NCBI GenBank assembly: GCA_945865325.1
Contig: CAMBFA010000017.1
Location: forward strand, 1 to 36,644
Source: Candidatus Kuenenia stuttgartensis
GTDB lineage: Bacteria; Planctomycetota; Planctomycetia; Pirellulales; UBA1268
Length of the DNA: 36,644 bases
Direction of reading: 5' to 3'
Position 1 is the first letter of the stretch. Each line of letters starts with the position of its first letter. A program made the translations under genes and the position numbers. The notes under the pieces were generated by a model. The model saw nothing but the letters and a program-made list of their open reading frames with translations, did no database searches and was not told the origin of the DNA. Shown piece after piece: positions 7,821-15,975 of this stretch.

Positions 7821-9044
7821 ATGTCGGTCCTTCGTCACAGCGGCAAGTTTGCCGGAATTGTTACCTTTCTCGCGGTCGTCGCGACCGCCTGCGATGCGCA
7901 TGCCGGTTGGCACCATCGCTATAGCGCTTCCAACGGCTCGTCCGGCGGGAGCTCGGGTGGTTCGTCGGGCGGTGGCTCGGCTGGTGGCTCCTACGGGGGT
8001 TCGTCGGGTGGCTCGGCTGGTGGCTCCTACGGGGGTTCGTCGGGCGGCTACGGTGCCGGCGGTTCGTCCGGTGGCTCCTATGGCTCCTACGGCTGCTATG
8101 GCGGTTCGTCGGGTGGGTCGCACGGCGGCCTCTTCGCCCACCACGCCCAGAAGAAGGCGATGCGGGCCTACCGCCGCCAAGGCAGCTCGGGCGGTTCTAC
8201 CGGTGGCAGTTCGGGGGGCAGCTCGGGCGGTTCCTACGGCGGGAGCTCGGGCGGGTCGTCGGGGGGTAGCTCGGGCGGTTCCTACGGCGGGAGCTCGGGC
8301 GGGTCGTCGGGGGGCAGCTCGGGCGGTTCCTACGGCGGTGGCTCGTACGGCGGCTATTCCTCGCCGGCCTACTCCAGCGGCAGCGAGTACTCGACCGGCT
8401 ATCCGGTCGAGAGCAACCGGGTGATGAGTGAGTCGTACTCCACCCCGGTCTATGGGACTCCGTCGTACGACGGTGGCGAGATCATCGGCACGCCGGGTGC
8501 TGCGGTCGAGACGGTGCCCGCCGACGGCGCGATGCTCGTCGTCAACCTCCCGGCCGATGCCCAGGTGTTCGTCAACGGGGCCAAGACCTCGGCGACCGGC
8601 GCGCAGCGTCGGTTCGTCTCCCGAGGCCTCGAGGCCGGCAAGGATTACGAGTTCGTCGTGAAGATGGTCGTCGACCGTGACGGCACCCCGCGTGAGCAGA
8701 CCAAGTCGGTCACGCTGACGGCGGGCGACCGTTCGAACGTCATCTTCGACACGGCCGTCAACATGCCGAAGACCAGCCTCACCCTCCGCGTGCCCGCCGA
8801 CGCCAAGGTTTGGCTCGCCGGCAACGAAACGTCGTCGAGCGGGGCTGTTCGCCTCTTCGAGACGACGACCCTCAAGGACGGCCAGTCGTGGAAGAACTAC
8901 GAGATCAAGGTTGCCACCGTCGTCGACGGCAAGGAGCAGGTAGTCTCGAAGACCATCGACCTCGTCGCCGGGAAGTCGGTGGAGGTGAGCCTCGACCCCG
9001 CCCAGCGGACCGCCTCGGCCGACGCCCAGGTCTCGCTCCGCTGA
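7821..9044 (+). CDS. Exported Gly/Ser-rich protein with two TIGR03000-type domains
   Basis: About 407 residues from ATG 7821, preceded by GGAGAGAGATCCCG. A signal peptide (FAGIVTFLAVVATACDAHAG) is followed by a long tract of SSGGS, SSGGSYGG and SSGGSAGG repeats (about residues 36-180), interrupted by a basic stretch HHAQKKAMRAYRRQG. Two tandem domains of about 75 residues follow. The first begins MLVVNLPADAQVFVNGAKT and ends TLTAGDRSNVIFD; the second begins LTLRVPADAKVWLAGNET and ends DLVAGKSVEVSLD. This matches the TIGR03000 domain, known from Planctomycetes and of unknown role, which has a PEGA-like beta-sandwich look. The protein probably sits on the cell surface, with the Gly/Ser tract as a flexible linker or adhesive region. 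It is monocistronic and ends before a strong terminator. Confidence 0.87.
   Translation: MSVLRHSGKFAGIVTFLAVVATACDAHAGWHHRYSASNGSSGGSSGGSSGGGSAGGSYGGSSGGSAGGSYGGSSGGYGAGGSSGGSYGSYGCYGGSSGGSHGGLFAHHAQKKAMRAYRRQGSSGGSTGGSSGGSSGGSYGGSSGGSSGGSSGGSYGGSSGGSSGGSSGGSYGGGSYGGYSSPAYSSGSEYSTGYPVESNRVMSESYSTPVYGTPSYDGGEIIGTPGAAVETVPADGAMLVVNLPADAQVFVNGAKTSATGAQRRFVSRGLEAGKDYEFVVKMVVDRDGTPREQTKSVTLTAGDRSNVIFDTAVNMPKTSLTLRVPADAKVWLAGNETSSSGAVRLFETTTLKDGQSWKNYEIKVATVVDGKEQVVSKTIDLVAGKSVEVSLDPAQRTASADAQVSLR
7974..8045 (+). repeat. 36-bp tandem repeat in the Gly/Ser tract (two copies)
   Basis: A 36-bp unit starting GGCTCGGCTGGTGGCTCCTA occurs at 7974-8009 and 8010-8045, differing only in the last base. It encodes GSAGGSYGGSSG repeats. 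The near-identity at nucleotide level suggests recent duplication. Confidence 0.85.
8220..8339 (+). repeat. 48-bp tandem repeat in the Gly/Ser tract (2.5 copies)
   Basis: A 48-bp unit starting AGCTCGGGCGGTTCCTACGG occurs at 8220-8267 and 8268-8315, with a half copy at 8316-8339. Full copies differ at one base. Multiples of three keep the frame, so copy-number change would alter linker length without breaking the protein. Confidence 0.85.
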
Positions 9045-9076
9045 CCGTTGGCCGGATGGCCATCTTGGTGAGATCT

Positions 9077-9114
9077 GCTCCCGCGCGGCCCGTGCCGCGC
9101 GGGAGCTTTTTTTT
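9077..9114 (+). terminator. Strong rho-independent terminator
   Basis: A perfect 13-bp GC-rich stem (GCTCCCGCGCGGC at 9077-9089 with GCCGCGCGGGAGC at 9094-9106) has a four-base loop and is followed by eight T. It lies 32 bp after the stop of the TIGR03000-type gene and ends that transcript. Confidence 0.95.
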
Positions 9115-9198
9115 GCCGCCGCGGTTCCTCCGCAAGTCGCGGGGGAACGGCGGCCGAAACGAACGTGATCCCACCCCGGGGAGCGACCGTCCCGGGGC

Positions 9199-9207
9199 TG
9201 GTAGAGT
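9199..9207 (+). promoter_or_regulatory. Candidate extended -10 promoter element
   Basis: TGGTAGAGT, 27 bp before ATG 9235 and downstream of the strong terminator, where a new promoter is expected. No clear -35. It resembles TGGTAGACT at 5211. Confidence 0.4.
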
Positions 9208-9234
9208 GAACCTGGATCGATCGCTCCGACCCTG

Positions 9235-9879
9235 ATGGACGTGCCGGTGGTCCGGCCGCGACGCAGCGTGAACGCCCTCCCTCCCAGCCCCGCCACTCCC
9301 TCCGGCCCACGCTGGACGCGCATCGGTCGGGCCACCGCCACGGTTGCGATCCTCCTTTACCTTGCGCTGGTGATCGTGCCTCCGCTGGCGGGCCCGGCGC
9401 CGTCAAGCGCCCTTGCCACACGGATGATCCAGCCGTTAAGGCCGCTCGTGGGTGCCCTTTATCTCGGCCATGGCTACCGCTTCTTCGCCCCCGACCCCGG
9501 CCCGGGGCATGCGATCCGCTGGGGGATGCGCATGCCCGACGGAACGACGCTCTCCGGTGAGCTTCCCGACCCGGCCGTCGACTGGCCCCGGCTCCTCTAC
9601 CACCGCCGATTCATGATCGCCGAGAAGATCGCCGGGCTCGTGCCGGCCGCCGACGCCCCCGCCGACGTCCGCCGAGTGTCGAAGCCGCTGTGGCAGCCGC
9701 TCGTGATGGGGGTCGCGGGCCAGTTGCTGCGGCGTCACGGCGGCGTCGAGGTCGAGCTGTCGATGGTCGAGTTCGATCTCCCTGCCCCCGAGGACACGAT
9801 CGCCGGTCGCTCGGCCCCCGATATCGAGACGCCGCTGGGGGTTTACGCCTTCGCCTCCTCTGCGGAGCTGAACCGATGA
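9235..9879 (+). CDS. Small membrane protein paired with HTTM protein
   Basis: A 214-residue protein with one N-terminal membrane segment (ATVAILLYLALVIVPPLAG, about residues 34-53) and a soluble remainder. The segment LYLGHGYRFFAPDPGPGHAI, with its FFAPDP motif, recalls small membrane proteins encoded beside HTTM (vitamin-K-dependent-carboxylase-like) genes, but I cannot name the family with confidence. The stop overlaps the next start (ATGA), so the pair is translationally coupled and likely works as a unit. Catalytic residues are not recognisable. Confidence 0.75.
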   Translation: MDVPVVRPRRSVNALPPSPATPSGPRWTRIGRATATVAILLYLALVIVPPLAGPAPSSALATRMIQPLRPLVGALYLGHGYRFFAPDPGPGHAIRWGMRMPDGTTLSGELPDPAVDWPRLLYHRRFMIAEKIAGLVPAADAPADVRRVSKPLWQPLVMGVAGQLLRRHGGVEVELSMVEFDLPAPEDTIAGRSAPDIETPLGVYAFASSAELNR

Positions 9880-10970
9880 GCCGCCAGCACCGTCGACTGC
9901 CGCCGCAGAGCGGCCGATCGGAGCCTCGTCCGGCGGACGTTATCCCCGGGCCTTGGAGCGCGGTCGAGTCGGTTCCCGCTGCCCGATCGACTGCGGTGGG
10001 GAAGGGGAGTGCGGTGTTCACCGGCCAGCCGGCAGGGCAGGGGGGGAGTTCCGAGCAGGGGTGGTTTGCTGCCTGGGGAGAGGCCTGGGACCGTTTCTGG
10101 TTCACCCCCGCCGATCCGCTCCCCTTGGCGATCGTGCGGATCATCGCCGGCACCCTCCTGGCCTGGAGCTGTGCGGTGTGGCTGATGGATGTCGATGCCT
10201 TCTTCGGCCCGCACGGCTGGCTCCGCGATGGTGACGTGGAGCGGATGAACGACCAGCCGTGGCAGTGGAGCTGGTTCTTTGCCCTCTCGTCCCCCACGGC
10301 GGTCCGGGCGCTCGTCCTCGTCACGCTCGTCGCGGCGGCCTGTCTCGCCGTCGGACTGGCGACCCCTGTCGCGGCGTGGGTCGCGCTCGTCGGCTTCCTC
10401 GCGGCGGTCAACCGTACGCCACTGACCGTCTTCGGGTTCGACGATGCCCTGGGTATGCTTCTGATCCCACTGGCGATCGGGCCGGCCGGCGCGGTCCTGT
10501 CGCTCGATCGCCGGTTAGGGATCGCCACCTCCGGGGACGGGCCGTCGGTGTCGGCCAACATCGCGCTGCGGCTCATTCAGGTTCATCTCTGCGTCGTCTA
10601 TTTCTTCTCCGGCATCGCCAAACTCTTCGGGGCGAGCTGGTGGGAGGGAACGGCGCTGTGGGGCGCGGCGGCCAACACTCGCTACCGGACGCTCGACATC
10701 ACCTGGCTCGCGCGCCATCCGCTCCTCGTCAACCTGTTCACGCTCGGGACGGTCTTTTGGGAGGTCTCCTATCCGGCTCTTGTGTGGCCGCGGCTGACGC
10801 GACGGCTGGCGATCGCCATGGGGATCTTTGTCCACCTCGGCATCGGCTTGGCGATGGGGATGGGAGAGTTCGGCCTAGCGATGATCGCCGCCAACCTCGC
10901 CTTCGTGCCGGCCGCGACCTGGCGCTGGCTCCTCCGGGGCCTCCATGCCGACCGTCCCGGCCGTGACTGA
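9876..10970 (+). CDS. HTTM-domain (vitamin K-dependent gamma-carboxylase-like) membrane protein
   Basis: About 364 residues from ATG 9876, which overlaps the preceding stop. A poorly conserved 60-residue N-terminus is followed by WDRFWFTPADPLPLAIVRII, the usual opening of HTTM proteins, then several membrane helices. The diagnostic stretch IQVHLCVVYFFSGIAKLFG with ASWWEGTALW is present, as is FWEVSYPALVW and a final pair of helices. HTTM proteins share the fold of vertebrate gamma-glutamyl carboxylase, but the bacterial members mostly have no proven reaction. No vitamin K or substrate-specific feature can be read here. Its partner gene upstream and asd 55 bp downstream do not clarify the role. 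Confidence 0.88.
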   Translation: MSRQHRRLPPQSGRSEPRPADVIPGPWSAVESVPAARSTAVGKGSAVFTGQPAGQGGSSEQGWFAAWGEAWDRFWFTPADPLPLAIVRIIAGTLLAWSCAVWLMDVDAFFGPHGWLRDGDVERMNDQPWQWSWFFALSSPTAVRALVLVTLVAAACLAVGLATPVAAWVALVGFLAAVNRTPLTVFGFDDALGMLLIPLAIGPAGAVLSLDRRLGIATSGDGPSVSANIALRLIQVHLCVVYFFSGIAKLFGASWWEGTALWGAAANTRYRTLDITWLARHPLLVNLFTLGTVFWEVSYPALVWPRLTRRLAIAMGIFVHLGIGLAMGMGEFGLAMIAANLAFVPAATWRWLLRGLHADRPGRD

Positions 10971-11025
10971 TCACGCGCCTCGTTTTCCTCCTCCTCACCC
11001 CGTGGCCAAGCCCGGAACGTATTCC

Positions 11026-12057
11026 ATGATCGACACCATCGCAGTCGTTGGCGCTACCGGCGCCGTAGGCCGGATCATCGTCGAGTCGCTCCTCGCCCGA
11101 CAGTTCCCCGCCCGGCGCATCAAGCTCCTCGCCTCTCCACGGACGGCCGGCAAGCCGTTCACCGTCGCGGGGGCGACGATGGATGTCGAGGTGCTCCGTC
11201 CGGAATCGTTCGAGGGGGTGCAGATCGCCATCGGCAGCACGCCGGACGAGGTCGCTGCCGAGTTCGTCCCGTGGGCCGTGGAGCGGGGCACGGTGGTGGT
11301 CGACGAGAGTGGCTATTTCCGCATGCGTCCCGATGTCCCGCTGGTGATCCCCGAGGTCAATCCAGGCGACATCGACCGGCACACGGGATTGATCGCGAGC
11401 CCGAATTGCTCGACGACCCAGATGGTGATGGTGATGAAGCCGCTCCATGACGCGGCGCGGGTGAGGCGCGTCATCGTCAGCACTTACCAAGCGGTCAGTG
11501 GCGCAGGCCTGGCGGCAACCTCCGAGCTCCGCGACGCGACGGCGGCGTGGTTGGAGGGAAGGGGGGAGACAAAATCGGTGTTCCCCCACCACATCGCCGC
11601 CAACCTCATCCCGCAGATCGGCTCCCCTCGTCCCGGAGGGAGCACGAGCGAGGAGCTGAAGATGGTCCACGAGACGCGGAAGATCCTTGGCGACGAGTCG
11701 ATCGGCGTCTGCGCGACCTGCATCCGCGTGCCGGTGGCCAACTGTCACAGCGAATCGATCCTCATCGAGACCGAGCGGAAGCTCACCGCCGCCGAGGCTC
11801 GACGGCTCCTGGAGCAGGCGCCGGGGATCGTGGTTGTCGACGATCTCGATGCCAAACGTTACCCGCTGCCGCGCGACTGCGAAGGCCGGGATGAGGTGTT
11901 CGTGGGGCGGATCCGCGAGGATGACTCGAGCCCGTGCGGGATCGCGCTATGGTGTGTCTCCGACAATCTGCGGAAGGGGGCCGCCACGAACGCCGTCCAG
12001 ATCGCCGAACATCTGGCGGCGAAGATGGCCGCAAGGGACGGGGCGGCGGTGCGTTGA
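11026..12057 (+). CDS. asd: Aspartate-semialdehyde dehydrogenase
   Basis: About 343 residues, the usual family length, when started at ATG 11026 (MIDTIAVVGATGAVGRIIVE); an ATG further upstream at 10945 would overlap the HTTM gene. The enzyme reduces L-4-aspartyl phosphate to aspartate semialdehyde with NADPH, feeding lysine/diaminopimelate, threonine and methionine synthesis. Visible are the dinucleotide-binding GATGAVG (about residues 9-15), the catalytic Cys128 in SPNCSTTQMV, YQAVSGAGLAA, the substrate-binding RVPVANCHSESI and a C-terminal NAVQIAE helix. The stop overlaps the truA start (TGATG), so the two are co-translated. Confidence 0.96.
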   Translation: MIDTIAVVGATGAVGRIIVESLLARQFPARRIKLLASPRTAGKPFTVAGATMDVEVLRPESFEGVQIAIGSTPDEVAAEFVPWAVERGTVVVDESGYFRMRPDVPLVIPEVNPGDIDRHTGLIASPNCSTTQMVMVMKPLHDAARVRRVIVSTYQAVSGAGLAATSELRDATAAWLEGRGETKSVFPHHIAANLIPQIGSPRPGGSTSEELKMVHETRKILGDESIGVCATCIRVPVANCHSESILIETERKLTAAEARRLLEQAPGIVVVDDLDAKRYPLPRDCEGRDEVFVGRIREDDSSPCGIALWCVSDNLRKGAATNAVQIAEHLAAKMAARDGAAVR

Positions 12058-12857
12058 TGACGCGCACGTTCCGCCTTACGCTGGCCTATGAAGGCACCCG
12101 GTTCTCAGGGTGGCAGTCCCAGCCTGGGCGGGCGACGGTGCAGGGGACCCTCGCCGCGGCGATCCGGGAGGTCAGCGGCGAGGAAGTCGTGCCCCGTGGC
12201 TCGAGCCGGACCGATGCCGGCGTGCACGCCCTGGGGCAGGTGGTGTCATTTGAAACCACGGCGGAGCACGACGCCCGCACCTGGGTGCGGGCCATCAATG
12301 CCCGGCTCCCCCCGGACGTGACGGTCGTCGATGGGGAGGAGGTCGCCGCGGGCTTCGATCCGGTCTGGGGGGCCGTCAGCAAGATCTACCGCTACCGGAT
12401 TCACGACGCCCCGTGGCGCCCGGTGCTCGCCCGGCACCTCGTCTGGCGGTGGAAGTCGCGCCTCGATCTCGAAGCCATGCTGGTCGCGGCGGAGGCGCTG
12501 GTGGGGGAGCACGATTTCACCAGTTTCGAGACGATGCCCTCCACCCGGCTGTCGAAAGTGCGCACAATCCACCGGCTCGACCTCAGCCGGCGCCGGGGGG
12601 GGGACGATCTCCCCGATACCGAACTGTGGGTCGAGGTGGAGGGAAATGGATTCCTCCACAACATGGTGCGGATCATCGTCGGGTCGCTCGTCATGGTCGG
12701 ATGCGGCCGGCGCCGCTCCGACTGGATGGCCGGGGTGCTCGCGGCCCGGCATCGGCCGGCCGCCGGGCCAACGGCGCCCCCCCAGGGGCTCGTGCTCATG
12801 TCGATCTCTATCGATCCCAACCGTATCCGCCCCCCACGCCCACCAGCTTCCACCTGA
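12057..12857 (+). CDS. truA: tRNA pseudouridine(38-40) synthase TruA
   Basis: About 266 residues from ATG 12057, overlapping the asd stop. TruA isomerises uridines 38-40 in the tRNA anticodon stem. The N-terminus FRLTLAYEGTRFSGWQSQPG and the catalytic motif SSRTDAGVHALGQV with Asp53 are characteristic, as are KIYRYRIHD, DFTSFET and GNGFLHNMVRIIVG. Nothing is missing. The C-terminus GLVLMSISI fits the family end. Confidence 0.96.
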   Translation: MTRTFRLTLAYEGTRFSGWQSQPGRATVQGTLAAAIREVSGEEVVPRGSSRTDAGVHALGQVVSFETTAEHDARTWVRAINARLPPDVTVVDGEEVAAGFDPVWGAVSKIYRYRIHDAPWRPVLARHLVWRWKSRLDLEAMLVAAEALVGEHDFTSFETMPSTRLSKVRTIHRLDLSRRRGGDDLPDTELWVEVEGNGFLHNMVRIIVGSLVMVGCGRRRSDWMAGVLAARHRPAAGPTAPPQGLVLMSISIDPNRIRPPRPPAST

Positions 12858-12881
12858 CTCTCCGCCCAGCTGCGACGCACT

Positions 12882-13739
12882 ATGGCCAAACCCCCCGATC
12901 GGCTCGGTCCGCTCAATCTCCAGCAGCAGCTTGGGCTCGGCCGGCAGTGCCAGGTATGGAGCGCCTTCGACACCAGCGAAGGGCGCCAGGTGGCGGTCAA
13001 GGTTCTGATGAGCGAGTTCATCGCCGACAAGTCGCAGCGAAAGCAACTCGAGCACGAGCTCCGGGTCGGGCAGGATCTCGACCATCCCCACCTCATCCGC
13101 ATCCACCGGCTCGAGGTCCACCAGCGGATGCCCTGTCTCGTCATGGATCTCTTCCCCCATCCGAACCTCCGCCGCGGCATCACCTCCGCCACCGAACGAG
13201 AGCGGACGATGCCCAAGGCGGTGAAGATCCTCCTCGGTATCGCCGAGGGGCTCGGTTTCCTCCACGGCAAGGGGTGGGTTCACCGCGATGTGAAGCCAGC
13301 CAACGTCCTCGTTGCCCCCGACGGCGACGTGCGCGTCCTCGACTACGCCATCGCCGGGCAGCCCCCGGGCGCCCTGGCCCGGCTCCTGTGGACGAAGAAG
13401 CAGGCCCAGGGAACGCCCAGCTACATGGCCCCCGAGCAGATCCGGGGGCAGCCGTTCGATTTCCGTTCCGATGTCTACTCGCTCGGCTGTCTGGCCTACG
13501 AGATGCTCGCCGGCACGCCGCCGTTCACCGGAGCCGACCAGAACGATCTCCTCGGCAAGCACATCTATGCTGCCGCACCCCTCATCGAGGCCACCAACCG
13601 CAACGTCACCGCCGCGGCGTCGAAGCTCATCCGGCAGATGATGGCGAAGAAGCCCGCCGACCGCCCCGCCTCGATGGAGGAGATCGTCCGCCAATTGAAG
13701 CAGGTGCGGTTCTTCGAGCGGGATCCGGGCGCCGCGTGA
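12882..13739 (+). CDS. Soluble serine/threonine protein kinase with degenerate G-loop and DYA motif
   Basis: A 285-residue Hanks-type kinase made almost only of the catalytic domain, without membrane helix or sensor. The ATP-anchoring Lys40 lies in VAVKVL, the catalytic loop is HRDVKPANVL (Asp136), and the activation segment ends GTPSYMAPEQ; SDVYSLGCLAYEMLAG follows. Two departures stand out. The glycine loop reads LGLGRQCQV rather than GxGxxGxV, and the Mg-binding motif is DYA (Asp154-Tyr-Ala) instead of DFG. Catalytic Lys, Asp and Asn are kept, so activity is likely. It lies between truA and accA with short gaps, but no substrate is suggested by context. Confidence 0.93.
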   Translation: MAKPPDRLGPLNLQQQLGLGRQCQVWSAFDTSEGRQVAVKVLMSEFIADKSQRKQLEHELRVGQDLDHPHLIRIHRLEVHQRMPCLVMDLFPHPNLRRGITSATERERTMPKAVKILLGIAEGLGFLHGKGWVHRDVKPANVLVAPDGDVRVLDYAIAGQPPGALARLLWTKKQAQGTPSYMAPEQIRGQPFDFRSDVYSLGCLAYEMLAGTPPFTGADQNDLLGKHIYAAAPLIEATNRNVTAAASKLIRQMMAKKPADRPASMEEIVRQLKQVRFFERDPGAA

Positions 13740-13884
13740 GCCGCCGCCCTGTGGGCCCCGCCACGCTGCTGGCCAACGTCAACTCGAATTGACTCCTGCC
13801 GCGCGGCCATGGGAAACTTTCGGAGAGTGCCCTCTTGGTCCCACCTCCGTCCCCTTGCTCCCACCTCCGCGCCCGGAGCGCCCT

Positions 13885-14859
13885 ATGTCCCGCGGCCTGC
13901 ACCGGCTTCCCCTCGAGAAGCCGATCTACGAGATCGAGGACCGGATCGCCGCTCTGGAGGCCGCGCCGCTCGGCGCCCTCCAACAGGAGGAGCTCCGACG
14001 GCTGAAGCGTGAGCTCGTCGAGATCCAGAAGCGGGTCTTCGGCGGCCTCGATCCCTGGCAAACCGTCGAGGTCGCCCGCCACCCCGACCGGCCGAAGACG
14101 AGCGACTACGTCTCGCTCGTCTTCGACGAGTTCGTCGAGCTCCACGGCGACCGGGCCTTCGGTGACGACCCGGCAATGCTGACCGGGTTTGCGAAGCTCG
14201 ACCGCCACAAGGTGCTCGTCGTCGGCCACCAAAAAGGAAAAACGCTCGCCGAGCGTCAGGCGTGCCACTTCGGCTGCGCCCATCCCGAGGGCTACCGCAA
14301 GGCGATGGGCAAGATGCGGCTGGCGGCGAAGTACGGCCTGCCGGTGATCTGCCTCATCGACACCCCCGGCGCTTATCCCGGCGTCGGCGCCGAGGAACGC
14401 GGCCAGGCCCAGGTGATCGCCGAGAGCATGTTCCTCATGGCGACTCTCCCGGTCCCGATCGTCTGCGTGGTCATCGGCGAGGGAGGCTCTGGGGGGGCGC
14501 TTGGGATTGGTGTTGGCGACCGGGTGGCCGTCCTCGAGCATGCCTACTACAGCGTCATCAGCCCGGAGGGCTGCGCCGGGATCCTCTGGAAAGGCGCCGA
14601 GCATAAGGCCGAGGCGGCCCGGGCCCTGAAGATGCGGTCGCACGATCTGCGGTCGCTCGGAGTCATCGACGGAGTCATCGAGGAGCCGCCCGGCGGTGCC
14701 CACCGCGATCCGCGCCAGATGGCCAGTCGGGTGAAGAACTTTCTCGTCCGGTCGCTCAAGGAGCTGCTCACGCAGCCGACCCCGGTGCTCGTCGATTCCC
14801 GCTACGGGAAGTTCCGGGCGATGGGGAGGTTCCTCGAAGAGAAACCAGTTCCCGCCTGA
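13885..14859 (+). CDS. accA: Acetyl-CoA carboxylase carboxyltransferase alpha subunit
   Basis: About 324 residues from ATG 13885 (MSRGLHRLPLEKPIYEIEDR). With AccD it transfers the carboxyl group from carboxybiotin to acetyl-CoA, giving malonyl-CoA for fatty-acid synthesis. Characteristic stretches are FVELHGDRAFGDDPAMLTGF, GHQKGKT, FGCAHPEGYRKAMGKMRLA, PVICLIDTPGAYPGVGAEER, IGEGGSGGALGIGVGD and YYSVISPEGCAGILWK. Length and all motifs are normal. accD, accB and accC are not in view. The gene is convergent with the cvpA-like gene. Confidence 0.97.
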   Translation: MSRGLHRLPLEKPIYEIEDRIAALEAAPLGALQQEELRRLKRELVEIQKRVFGGLDPWQTVEVARHPDRPKTSDYVSLVFDEFVELHGDRAFGDDPAMLTGFAKLDRHKVLVVGHQKGKTLAERQACHFGCAHPEGYRKAMGKMRLAAKYGLPVICLIDTPGAYPGVGAEERGQAQVIAESMFLMATLPVPIVCVVIGEGGSGGALGIGVGDRVAVLEHAYYSVISPEGCAGILWKGAEHKAEAARALKMRSHDLRSLGVIDGVIEEPPGGAHRDPRQMASRVKNFLVRSLKELLTQPTPVLVDSRYGKFRAMGRFLEEKPVPA

Positions 14860-14918
14860 AACGCGGCCTGATTCACTCCTCTCCCCAACGTCCGATAATG
14901 TCTCTTATGTCCGATTTA

Positions 14919-14950
14919 GGGCCGTTTTTTCCCGGGGAAAACGCCCTTTT
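14919..14950. terminator. Imperfect hairpin between convergent accA and cvpA-like genes
   Basis: GGGCCGTTTTTTCCC and GGGGAAAACGCCC can pair with small bulges, followed on the plus strand by TTTT. It lies 60 bp after the accA stop. Weak as an intrinsic terminator, but suitably placed. Confidence 0.35.
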
Positions 14951-15084
14951 CCCTGCCGAGGCCTGGTGCCGCCATGCTGCCCCCTGCTCCTCTTCAGGGC
15001 CGCGCGACAATCGTGCAGATCGCCGGGGTCGAAGGGTCCCTTGCCACGGTTGGCGATCCACATGCCGTTCCCCCGCTCGGCTGG

Positions 15085-15975
15085 TTAGCGGAGCGGCAGC
15101 GGTGACTGGGCGCCGACAGGATAGCCAGTGGGAGCGGGGTTCCCGTAGCGGCTTCCGGTCGGTCGGGGAGCTTCTTGAATGGGGGCCGGGGCGATCGGCT
15201 GGAACCCTCCCGGGAGCGCGACGACCGGGGCCGGCATCTGGCCTGCCGGAGGGGCGAACCAAGCGCTCCCCGGTGGCAGGGCGCCCCCGGCCTGATGCAC
15301 CGCTCCACTCCCCTGCTCCGCTCCGGCCCAGGCCGCGGCCGAGCTGACCCCGTCCATGAGCGTCTTCAGCGACAGGCCGCCGCCGGCCAGTTGCCCGGCC
15401 GGCACTCCGAACCCCGGGGGCGAGCCGGCGTCCGGTCCGCCGTTTTGCCCCACGCCAGGTTGGGCGAACTGACGCTCGAACTGGTCGACGAATGGCTCGA
15501 CGGTGTCGTGGATCTCCTTGGGGAGATAGGTGTCGGCGCGGACGATGAGCTCGGCCACGAAGCGGCCGCTCCGGCTGGCGACAATCTGATGGCGGTAGTC
15601 GGGGGCGAGTGTGACCGCGAAGAAGGTCACAACGATGCACAGTAACGCCCCCTTCGCTAGGCCCAGGAGCAGTCCGAGCTGGTGGTCGAAGGCGGAGAGA
15701 TGGATGGCGTTGATGAATCCCGACACGAGCCGGAAGAAAATCCACACCGCCAGTGACGTGCCGACGTAGAGCGCGAGCATGGCGAGGAACCGGTTCCACG
15801 GTTCCTGTTGTCCGAAGAGGTGGGCGAACTGCGGGGCGAACCGCAGGGCTACGAACGAACTGGCGACGATCCCGGCGATCCATGCCAGCTGCCAGACCAT
15901 CCCCTTGAAGTAGCCGAGCAGGGCGGCGACGGCGAGGAGGCCGATCATCACCAGGTCGTATCCCTCGACGGCCAC
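15085..15975 (-). CDS. CvpA-family membrane protein
   Basis: A 296-residue protein with a GTG start, preceded by GAGGAGA at suitable spacing. The N-terminal 170 residues match CvpA-like proteins. They include the opening YDLVMIGLLAVAALLGYFKG, four predicted membrane helices, and the last helix LGLLLGLAKGALLCIVVTFF followed by a periplasmic segment. CvpA in other bacteria supports envelope integrity and purF-linked colicin V production; its reaction is unknown. The C-terminal 120 residues are Pro/Gly/Ala-rich and look disordered, longer than in enterobacterial CvpA. Transcription runs against accA. Confidence 0.85.
   Translation of the reverse strand: MAVEGYDLVMIGLLAVAALLGYFKGMVWQLAWIAGIVASSFVALRFAPQFAHLFGQQEPWNRFLAMLALYVGTSLAVWIFFRLVSGFINAIHLSAFDHQLGLLLGLAKGALLCIVVTFFAVTLAPDYRHQIVASRSGRFVAELIVRADTYLPKEIHDTVEPFVDQFERQFAQPGVGQNGGPDAGSPPGFGVPAGQLAGGGLSLKTLMDGVSSAAAWAGAEQGSGAVHQAGGALPPGSAWFAPPAGQMPAPVVALPGGFQPIAPAPIQEAPRPTGSRYGNPAPTGYPVGAQSPLPLR

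Noticed and set aside
7974-8339. CRISPR-like regular repeats
   Set aside because: They are contiguous coding repeats without spacers, in frame with the Gly/Ser tract.
7764-9341. 525-codon open frame on the minus strand
   Set aside because: Antisense to the Gly/Ser-rich gene; its Ala/Arg/Thr repeats are the reverse reading of the SSGG repeats, and it crosses the strong terminator.
12246-13694. 482-codon minus-strand frame across truA and the kinase
   Set aside because: No motif, spans two well-supported genes and their gap.
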